Positions 33,228 through 39,259 of a stretch of DNA of 39,259 nt are shown here, in pieces. The notes under the pieces are model-generated. The model saw nothing but the letters and a program-made list of their open reading frames with translations, was not told where the DNA came from and searched no databases. Each line of letters starts with the position of its first letter. Within the stretch, counting starts at the first letter, position 1. A program made the position numbers and the translations under genes. This stretch comes from Planctomycetota bacterium. Lineage in GTDB: Bacteria > Planctomycetota > Planctomycetia > Gemmatales > Gemmataceae. The DNA lies in the NCBI GenBank assembly GCA_003669555.1, contig QWOS01000087.1, forward strand, positions 1-39,259, in the 5' to 3' direction.

Positions 33228-35241
33228 CGACAAAAAACCAGCCAAATTAACCCCTTCCGAGGATGCTTTTCTGGCGGATACCTTGCTGGATGTTGAGGAA
33301 ATGATGGAGCGGGGCGAAGACCCCTCACCCTTGCTGCTATGTCGCGATTTCCCTCACCTGCTCAGCGAAATGGCCCATCGCCTGCGCGCCCTGCGGGCCA
33401 CCCGATGGCTCAGCCAGCCGGTGGTTCCCGACCCCGTACCAGCAGCCTCACCGGATGAACAACTGGCCGGCCGGGTTCTCTCCGGCCGCTACAGGCTGGA
33501 ACACCTCCTGGCCGAGGGTGGCTTTGCCCGGGTTTGGCGGGCAACAGATCTGAAATTGAACCGGCAAGTGGCGTTGAAGGTCTCAAAAATGGACAGGCCA
33601 GGCCATGCGGAGTCGCTTATGGCCGAGGCCAGAAGAGTGGCCGCCCTGAAGCATCCCGGCATTGTACCGGTGCACGATGTGGGTCAGGAAGGGAATATCT
33701 GGTACATTGTTTCCGAACTGATCGAAGGGGGCAGTCTCGACCGCTTGATTTCCGCCAGACCCTTTCCCGTCCTCCGGGTGCTGAACTGGGTGATCGAAGT
33801 GGCTGAGGCACTCGATTACGCCCACCGCATGGCGGTGGTGCACTGCGATATCAAGCCGGGAAACATCCTGATCGATCACCATGGCAGGGCACTGCTGGGG
33901 GATTTTGGCATCGCCCGGCCCCTCGGCAACCAATCGGGCGGGGGGACAGATCGCAGCCTTTATGGCACCATGCGTTACATGGCCCCCGAGCAGTTGGCGG
34001 GGCAAATGGCCACGCCTCAATCAGATATCCATGCCCTGGGAATGGTACTGCACGAATTGCTGGTGGGAAAAAACCCCCGGGCGATTCCGCAGGATACCAC
34101 CCCACCAGTCACTCAGCCGACAATCCCGGGGAGAGACGGCCCCCTGTATGCCGACCTTCCCAACCCGTTGCGAGCGATATGCGCCCAGGCATTAAACCCG
34201 GACTCATCCAAACGCCATGCCTCCGCAGCTGTACTGGCTCAGGATTTGCGCCAGGCAATCAAAAGCAGACTCCGCTCAGGGCTGACGGCGGGGCTGATGG
34301 CTGTTGGGGCGCTACTGGCTCTGGGAGCTTTTTCTTTCATCTTGTCCGGCAAGAATCAGAATCCCGGGGAACCTGGCTCTGGTGACCGTAAAGCGACTGA
34401 AGCCACCTGGCTGGCAGAAACCCGAAAATTGCCGGCCGAATCGCAGGTCCGGGCGGTGATTGAAGCGCTCAAAGCGCGCAATCCAGGATTTGACGGAGCC
34501 GTTGAAGGCACCATCGACCACGGGACCTTGTGGCAGATCAAGATATGCACCGACAAGGTCCATGACATCACCCCGTTACAGGCCCTTGACACCCTGACCC
34601 ATGTGGAGTTATGCGGAACCTTTGGCATCATTGCCAACGGCATGCTCAAGGATATAAAACCCCTCCGGGACCTGAAATTAAAAACCCTGATTTGCAAATA
34701 CAATACCGGGCTGAAAGATCTGACCCCCCTCAAGGGTATGCCACTGGAAACCCTCGATTTGTGGCGCACCGGGGTGGATGACCTGGAGGCTATCCGGGGA
34801 TTCCCCTTAAGGATACTGGGTATTAGTTTTTGTGAAGTCCACACCCTGGAACCATTGCGCGGAATGGGTTTGTTTTCCTTGTTTTGCAATCATTGCCCGA
34901 TTTCCGATCTGGGCCCGCTGATTGGCATGCCCCTGGAAGACCTGCGCTGCCATGACACCCGGATAAGCAGTCTGGAAACAGTTCGTGGCATGAACTTGTA
35001 TGCCTTGGAGTGTCAGCGGACCCAGGTTTCATCCCTGGAGCCACTCCGGGGCATGAACCACCTAAAAGTTCTCAATTGCTTCCTTTGCCCAGTCACCGAC
35101 ATCAGCCCACTGGCTGAGTGCAGCAACTTGAAAATCCTCTACACCTCGCATGAATTCAAACGGGACAATGCGGCCTTCAAATGGCCTTCAGGGTTGCCGC
35201 AATGGAACGACAACTCGATCGCCAACAACAACAATCGGTGA
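33220..35241 (+). CDS. Membrane Ser/Thr protein kinase with C-terminal leucine-rich repeats
   Basis: Predicted 673-residue protein. The kinase domain (about 91-345) has the Gly loop LLAEGGFARVWRA, Lys120 in VALK, catalytic Asp210 in HCDIKPGN, DFG at 228-230 and the APE motif as MAPEQ. A membrane segment spans about 354-376. The outer part (about 470-650) contains 7-8 LRR-type repeats of about 21-23 residues (PLxGMxLExLxC), and several repeats carry a Cys at the same place. It probably senses an external ligand and phosphorylates the sigma factor or another target. The start ATG 33220 overlaps the sigma gene by 8 nt. Confidence 0.9.
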   Translation: MRDDKKPAKLTPSEDAFLADTLLDVEEMMERGEDPSPLLLCRDFPHLLSEMAHRLRALRATRWLSQPVVPDPVPAASPDEQLAGRVLSGRYRLEHLLAEGGFARVWRATDLKLNRQVALKVSKMDRPGHAESLMAEARRVAALKHPGIVPVHDVGQEGNIWYIVSELIEGGSLDRLISARPFPVLRVLNWVIEVAEALDYAHRMAVVHCDIKPGNILIDHHGRALLGDFGIARPLGNQSGGGTDRSLYGTMRYMAPEQLAGQMATPQSDIHALGMVLHELLVGKNPRAIPQDTTPPVTQPTIPGRDGPLYADLPNPLRAICAQALNPDSSKRHASAAVLAQDLRQAIKSRLRSGLTAGLMAVGALLALGAFSFILSGKNQNPGEPGSGDRKATEATWLAETRKLPAESQVRAVIEALKARNPGFDGAVEGTIDHGTLWQIKICTDKVHDITPLQALDTLTHVELCGTFGIIANGMLKDIKPLRDLKLKTLICKYNTGLKDLTPLKGMPLETLDLWRTGVDDLEAIRGFPLRILGISFCEVHTLEPLRGMGLFSLFCNHCPISDLGPLIGMPLEDLRCHDTRISSLETVRGMNLYALECQRTQVSSLEPLRGMNHLKVLNCFLCPVTDISPLAECSNLKILYTSHEFKRDNAAFKWPSGLPQWNDNSIANNNNR

Positions 35242-35510
35242 AGAAGCTGAAATCACGGCCTGGGCCTTCCGGGGGAAAACAATGCCGAAAATAATGCAAC
35301 AGTATCTGTTTGGCAGAATTGGATCTTCTGTTTGATCCTTTCATTTTTTCATGTCACGCACCGTTTTTCTGCTGGTCGATCCGATAATCCCCAACCTGGC
35401 GATCTGTCCGAAAAACCCCGAATGGGCAAGTTGCCTGGTGTCCCTTTTCTATTGAGCAGAAAGGATTGGTTTTTTACAACAGCTGCACGCCCGTGACTAC
35501 CCCTGGAAAC

Positions 35511-35756
35511 ATGGAACCAACCCTTGTCATGGATGACCTCGCACGCTTCTGCTGCCAGTATCCGGATTGTCTGGACTACGGCAAACGCGGCTACGGCAAC
35601 CTCACCGTGTGCGGATACTACGGTACCCAGAAGCGCCGCCTGCTCTATTGCAAGTCCTGCAAGGCCCGGTTTTCCGAGCGAAAAGGCACTCCCCTGTTCG
35701 ACTCCCACTTGCACGAGCCGGGACACTTGCGCACTCAACAAACCAGGAATGGCTGA
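35511..35756 (+). pseudogene. Truncated IS transposase N-terminus (zinc-ribbon)
   Basis: From ATG 35511 an 81-residue frame encodes the zinc-ribbon start of an IS1-like planctomycete transposase: FCCQYPDCLDYGKRG, then GNLTVCGYYGTQKRR and LYCKSCKARFSERKGTPLF. The family then continues with a helix-turn-helix and DDE domain, but here the sequence turns to unrelated residues and stops. The catalytic part was not found downstream in any frame, so the copy is a fragment. Assignment to a family rests on memory of the motif. Confidence 0.55.
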
Positions 35757-35931
35757 TGTTATTCGAATCTTACTATGGCACCCCTGAATTTAGCGAAGCA
35801 AGAATGCTCGGGAAATCGCTGTATTTGCCCCACAACCCGCTTTTATCGCCTTCTATTGTGCGTAATTTATTATGCCGCGCAACAGGAAAGGCATGGGTTA
35901 ATCGCCCGGTAATTGCATCGTAACCAGTCAC

Positions 35932-35952
35932 CCGGGCCCTGGCGGGGCCCGG
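35932..35952. terminator. Strong GC hairpin downstream of the DUF1501 gene
   Basis: CCGGGCCC (35932-35939) and GGGCCCGG (35945-35952) form a perfect 8-bp stem with a TGGCG loop. GTAA and TTAC lie on the outer sides and could extend it. It is past the DUF1501 stop (35989) on the minus strand. There is no T-tract, so it may act as a stalling or Rho-aided terminator. Confidence 0.4.
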
Positions 35953-35988
35953 ATTACCCACCCGAAGCCTCAAGACAACCACCACCAA

Positions 35989-37329
35989 TCAGATGATTTC
36001 GGCCATGGGCTTCCAGTCGTCCACCAGATAGTGCGGCCGGCCGGTGAAGTCTGGCAGTGTCACCGCGTGCGGGTCGATGCCGAAGTGGTGGTAGAGGGTG
36101 GCGTGAACCTCGCCAAAGTGAACGGGGCGCTTGGCGATCGCCGCGCCCGTGCGGTCGGTGGCGCCGATCACCTGGCCAGTCCGGAACCCACCCCCCGCCA
36201 TCAGACCGCCCCCCACCTGTGGCCAGTGATCACGCCCAGCATCTTTGTTGATCTGCGGCGTGCGACCAAACTCGCCCCAGGCGACAACCGCCACATCCTT
36301 GTCCATGCCCCGGTCATGCAGGTCCGAGATCAGCGCATGCATGCCATGGTCAAACCACGGGAAGTGGGTATTCTTGCACTCGCTGAAGTTGCTGCTGTGG
36401 AAATCCCACCGCCCGAAGTTCAGGGTGACCACCCGCGCCCCGGCCTCGACCAGCCGGCGGGCCATCAGGAAATGTTCCAGGTTCCTCGGCGCACCATCAC
36501 CGTAGTTCTTGGGATCGCCCTTGCCATACCGGTCACGGACGGCCTGCGGCTCCTTCGATAGATCAAGCGCCTCAACCATTCTGCTGGAGGTCAGGATTTC
36601 AAGCGATTGGCGCCTGAGAGCATCCAGCCCATCCAGCTTGCCACGGGTCTCGAGATCGCTGCGAATAAGATCGAAATCCTTGAGAAGCCCTGTCCGGTCC
36701 GAGAGGTGCACCGCATTGATTGCATTCGGTGTCATGTTCTTGCGGATCGGCCCTGATGGGCGAAACGCTCCCTGGGAAACCCCCAGGAAACCGGGATGCC
36801 CGGGCGAACCGTACGGTGGGTGCCCCGCATCAGGAGCAAGGCCGAAGAACGGGGGCACCGCCCGGTTGGATGACCCTAGCACCCTGGAGATGGTTGAACC
36901 GATGGAAGGCCAGCCACCCGGCGGCTGTTTCTGCACTGTGCGGCCGGTGTAACAGATAAAGGAATCGTGGTCGCCACTCGGCGAGCCGTAGACCGACCTG
37001 AGCGGAATGAGCTTGTCCATGATCGAGGCCAGCTTCGGCAGATGCTCGCAGATTTGAATGCCAGGGACATTCGAGCTGATCGGCTTGAACTCGCCACGGA
37101 TCTCCGCCGGGGCGTTCATTTTCAGATCGTACATGTCTTGATGGGGTGGCGCACCAACCATGTACACCATGATAACGGCCTTGTGGGACCGGCTGATCCC
37201 GGCCCCCTGTTCGGCCTTCAGAAGACCCGGCAGGGACAGCCCCCCCAAACCGAGAGCACCTACCTTCAGGAACTCGCGACGCGAGGCGTGACCGGCATGG
37301 TTGTTCGGTTTTCCGAAGACACTGAGCAT
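35989..37329 (-). CDS. DUF1501 family protein with Tat signal
   Basis: Predicted 446-residue exported protein. The N-terminus has the twin-arginine motif SRREFLKVGALGLGG (about 17-31), so it is probably folded before export. The DUF1501 domain, related to alkaline phosphatase/sulfatase folds, shows VYMVGAPPHQDMYDLK, GDHDSF, RWDFHS, WFDHGMHALISDL, VVAWGEFGRTPQIN and DHWPQ. The family is highly expanded in planctomycetes, often next to DUF1549/DUF1553 cytochrome-like genes; none is present here. ATG 37329 has AGGAA about 7 nt upstream. Function is unknown. Confidence 0.92.
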   Translation of the reverse strand: MLSVFGKPNNHAGHASRREFLKVGALGLGGLSLPGLLKAEQGAGISRSHKAVIMVYMVGAPPHQDMYDLKMNAPAEIRGEFKPISSNVPGIQICEHLPKLASIMDKLIPLRSVYGSPSGDHDSFICYTGRTVQKQPPGGWPSIGSTISRVLGSSNRAVPPFFGLAPDAGHPPYGSPGHPGFLGVSQGAFRPSGPIRKNMTPNAINAVHLSDRTGLLKDFDLIRSDLETRGKLDGLDALRRQSLEILTSSRMVEALDLSKEPQAVRDRYGKGDPKNYGDGAPRNLEHFLMARRLVEAGARVVTLNFGRWDFHSSNFSECKNTHFPWFDHGMHALISDLHDRGMDKDVAVVAWGEFGRTPQINKDAGRDHWPQVGGGLMAGGGFRTGQVIGATDRTGAAIAKRPVHFGEVHATLYHHFGIDPHAVTLPDFTGRPHYLVDDWKPMAEII

Positions 37330-37547
37330 GTCGGTTTCCTTCAGGCAACCGGAATGACCGGCTGGAGTTTAGCATGGATCAGGATGCATATGCCTGACAC
37401 TCGGCAAGTCGGCGGGCTACCAAAATATATACTCCAGCTTCTCCTGAAAAGCAAGCAAACCCGGCCCCGGGGCCTTTTCAGATCTCTCCCCAGGTGGGCC
37501 AATCGCCTCCAGTTTTTTTCCTTTCCCAATTGATTCGGTGGGGGCAG

Positions 37548-37577
37548 TTGCCAAACCATGGGCCCGGCTGATAGTAT
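37548..37577 (+). promoter_or_regulatory. Sigma70-like promoter of mraZ
   Basis: TTGCCA (37548-37553) and TAGTAT (37572-37577) are 18 nt apart. The predicted start near 37584 falls inside the MraZ-box array, as expected for autorepression. Confidence 0.55.
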
Positions 37578-37579
37578 GG

Positions 37580-37614
37580 TGGGAGCCAGTGGGGCCCGGT
37601 GGGGCTTTCTGGGA
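37580..37614 (+). promoter_or_regulatory. MraZ operator: four TGGGN boxes at 10-bp spacing
   Basis: TGGGA at 37580-37584, TGGGG at 37590-37594, TGGGG at 37600-37604 and TGGGA at 37610-37614 are each separated by exactly 5 nt. MraZ of other bacteria binds direct TGGGN repeats with 5-nt spacers upstream of mraZ. The array begins 2 nt after the predicted -10 and ends 56 nt before the start codon. Confidence 0.85.
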
Positions 37615-37670
37615 GGCCGAGGAGTGGCCTCGATGTGCTGGCCCGGAGCGGCCTGCTCGAGGTTGCCATC

Positions 37671-38126
37671 GTGCTTTTGACCGGAACGCACTGCCGCACT
37701 CTGGACGACAAAAAGCGTCTCACCCTACCCAAAAAGGTTCGGGAGATGCTTGGAGAGCCCACAGCGTTGTATATGGCGCCTGGCTTGGATCGTTGCCTGT
37801 GGGTGCATACCGAGGCTGAACTGGAGAGGTTGGCTGCCCGGCTCGACGAACGGCCTGCCACTGATACCGAAGCCCGATTGTTCCGGCGACTGTACTTTGG
37901 GCAAACGGAGCTGGTTGAGCTGGATAAGGCGGGGCGAATTCTGATACCTGAGCGGCTGGCGCAAGGTGCGGGACTTGGCCACGAAGTGGTGCTGCTGGGG
38001 GTGCGGGACCACCTGGAGATCTGGGATGCGGCTCACTGGGAGGACTATCGCGCCCTCCACGAGCCACGGTTCGACGCGGTGGCCCAGGCCGCTTTTGAGA
38101 CAAGGGGAAGTCAGGCCAGGGTCTGA
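37671..38126 (+). CDS. mraZ: MraZ, transcriptional regulator of the division/cell-wall cluster
   Basis: Predicted 151-residue DNA-binding protein. It has the two AbrB-like halves of MraZ: TLDDKKRLTLPKKVREML and VELDKAGRILIPERLAQGAGL. It forms ring oligomers that bind tandem TGGGN repeats and represses its own promoter and the dcw genes. GTG 37671 is chosen because GAGG lies 8 nt upstream and because the protein then begins at the normal position; the frame extends upstream to 37599 through the operator. A strong terminator follows before rsmH. Confidence 0.92.
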   Translation: MLLTGTHCRTLDDKKRLTLPKKVREMLGEPTALYMAPGLDRCLWVHTEAELERLAARLDERPATDTEARLFRRLYFGQTELVELDKAGRILIPERLAQGAGLGHEVVLLGVRDHLEIWDAAHWEDYRALHEPRFDAVAQAAFETRGSQARV

Positions 38127-38166
38127 TTTTCCCACACGATAACGCGTGCGGTTCTGGGGGAAGCAG

Positions 38167-38182
38167 CCCCTGGTTCCAGGGG
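38167..38182. repeat. Perfect 7-bp hairpin in the mraZ-rsmH gap
   Basis: CCCCTGG-TT-CCAGGGG (38167-38182) is a perfect inverted repeat with a 2-nt spacer, 40 nt past the mraZ stop. It has no T-tract. Confidence 0.4.
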
Positions 38183-38229
38183 GAGTTGGCGGGTTTCCCA
38201 GCCTTCGCCATCTTCCACACGCGTTCCCG

Positions 38230-38276
38230 ACAGCCCTCCGGCGCGCCCAGTCGCCCGGAGGGCTGTCTTTTTCTTT
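38230..38276 (+). terminator. Strong intrinsic terminator between mraZ and rsmH
   Basis: ACAGCCCTCCGG (38230-38241) and CCGGAGGGCTGT (38255-38266) form a perfect 12-bp stem with a 13-nt loop, followed by a T-rich tract (CTTTTTCTTT). In most bacteria mraZ and rsmH are cotranscribed, so this hairpin should end or attenuate the mraZ transcript. Confidence 0.8.
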
Positions 38277-38354
38277 CGAGCGCATGCGAGTAGCATCCGC
38301 GCGCCCACGGGTGGCGATCCCAATTTTTTGGGTGGGCCCCGGGCTGGAGAGCGC

Positions 38355-39259
38355 ATGGCAAACGCATCAAATGATCCGGTTCCCCCGGATGAAATCGGTC
38401 TGGATACGGATTTTTCCGATCTGGGCGACGAATCCCCGGTTGAGCCGGGGCAGGAGCGCCGTCATGTGCCGGTGTTGCCTGAAGAGGTCCTGCAGGCCCT
38501 CGATCCGCAACCGGGCCAGATCCTGGTGGATTTGACGCTGGGAGGGGGCGGCCACGCCCGGCTTCTGGCGGAAAAAGTGGGCCCCCTGGGCAAGATCTAT
38601 GCCTTTGATTGTGACCCCAACCAGGTGGAACGGGCTCGGGAACGCCTGCGGGGGCTACCGGTGGAGTGTTTTCACGCCCGGTATGACCAGGCAGGGGAGA
38701 TTCTTAGGCGATTGGGGGTGAAAGCCCACGGCATTCTGGCGGATTTGGGGATTTGCTCCGAGCAGCTGGACGATCCCGCCCGCGGATTGGCATTTCGCCA
38801 CGAGGGCCCTCTGGATATGCGTCTGGATCCAAGTCGGGGGGAACCGGCGTGGAAGTTGCTGAACCGCTTGAGTGAAGGCGACCTGATCAGCGCGCTGTTT
38901 CGCCTGGGCGAGGAGAAACAGGCCAAACGGATTGTCAGGAAAATCGCCCAGGAGAGACGCAAGGCCATGGAGGACGGTGGGGAGGGACCGCGCTGGACAA
39001 CCAGCCTGTTCGCCGATCTGGTGCGAAGCTGCCTGCCACCGCGCGGGGTGACCGGCAGGACCGATCCGGCCACCCGGTCCTTCCAGGCGATGCGGATCCT
39101 GGTGAATGACGAATTGGCGGTGCTGGAAGACATGTTGCGTCAGTTGCCCGGCTGGCTGGTACCTGGAGGCGCGGCGGCTGTGATCAGCTTCCACTCTCTG
39201 GAAGACCGCCTGACCAAACGGACTTTCGCGGAGGCTGGGATCTGGGAAAGAATCTCCCG
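38355..39259 (+). CDS. rsmH: 16S rRNA m4C1402 methyltransferase RsmH (partial, runs off the window)
   Basis: The frame is open from ATG 38355 to the window edge (301 codons seen). The first 36 or so residues are an acidic extension, then HVPVLPEEVLQAL, the SAM-binding LVDLTLGGGGHARLL, and YAFDCDPNQ. Later come ILADLGICSEQLDDPARGLAF, GPLDMRLDP, and ISFHSLEDRLTKRTF. These are the RsmH (MraW) signatures; the enzyme methylates C1402 of 16S rRNA. GGAG lies 6 nt upstream of the ATG. The usual dcw neighbour ftsI/ftsL lies beyond the window. Confidence 0.95.
   Translation, partial: MANASNDPVPPDEIGLDTDFSDLGDESPVEPGQERRHVPVLPEEVLQALDPQPGQILVDLTLGGGGHARLLAEKVGPLGKIYAFDCDPNQVERARERLRGLPVECFHARYDQAGEILRRLGVKAHGILADLGICSEQLDDPARGLAFRHEGPLDMRLDPSRGEPAWKLLNRLSEGDLISALFRLGEEKQAKRIVRKIAQERRKAMEDGGEGPRWTTSLFADLVRSCLPPRGVTGRTDPATRSFQAMRILVNDELAVLEDMLRQLPGWLVPGGAAAVISFHSLEDRLTKRTFAEAGIWERIS

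Larger units (their letters stand above)
35242..35988. other. Intergenic region with transposase remnant
   Basis: The region between the kinase and the DUF1501 gene carries only a truncated transposase N-terminus (listed separately), a strong GC hairpin at 35932-35952, and otherwise no gene I can support. The segments flanking the remnant show no clear terminal inverted repeats by eye. Confidence 0.5.

Overview
The window reads as a GC-rich planctomycete chromosome, most likely Gemmataceae or a close relative. The evidence is two DUF1559 pseudopilin-like genes, a DUF1501 Tat-exported protein, a sulfatase with a C-A-P-S-R formylglycine motif, an ECF sigma factor overlapping a membrane Ser/Thr kinase with LRRs, and a lipopolysaccharide (LPS) core locus. 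The placement is inference from gene families, not from a marker gene. No tRNA, rRNA, CRISPR array or intact mobile element was found.

Layout. 1-2.9 kb (minus): an ExbB/MotA-type channel and an ExbD-like partner with a coiled coil and a collagen-like Gly-Pro tail that runs off the window. 3.2-8.0 kb (plus): a tightly overlapping operon of a lipoprotein, a metallophosphoesterase, a VWA protein and a BatD/BatE-like protein; the last two look like fusions of separate aerotolerance (Bat) genes. 8.1-12 kb (minus): sulfatase, DUF1559 protein, aat (Leu/Phe-tRNA-protein transferase) and a small secreted STN-like protein. 12-21.2 kb (plus): LPS core operon lpxK, a conserved unknown, hldE, waaF, a 934-residue protein with three LPS-kinase-like units, and a GT4 glycosyltransferase. 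Ahead of it lie a 49-bp tandem duplication and a good sigma70-like promoter.

21.3-27.8 kb (minus): a lipoprotein whose reading frame continues 51 codons past an in-frame UGA, a second DUF1559 protein, a TusA-like/MetE-core fusion preceded by a DsrE-like gene, a gene-poor AT-rich stretch, an SPFH/slipin protein and a second TusA-like protein with a Cys-rich N-terminus. 27.9-35.2 kb (plus): a DUF3109-like protein, a STAS anti-anti-sigma factor with an RsbW-like kinase, mutS, and the ECF sigma/kinase pair. 35.2-36 kb holds a transposase remnant. 36-37.3 kb (minus) is the DUF1501 gene. The right end opens the dcw cluster with mraZ and rsmH; mraZ has four perfectly spaced TGGGN boxes over its predicted start site and a strong terminator before rsmH.

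The most notable points are the putative sulfur-relay/methionine-synthase module (23.1-25.1 kb, possibly with the TusA-like gene at 27.2 kb), the UGA-interrupted lipoprotein, the triple LPS kinase with an internal ribosome-binding site, and the readable MraZ operator. All functions are inferred from sequence motifs read by eye; no database search was run.
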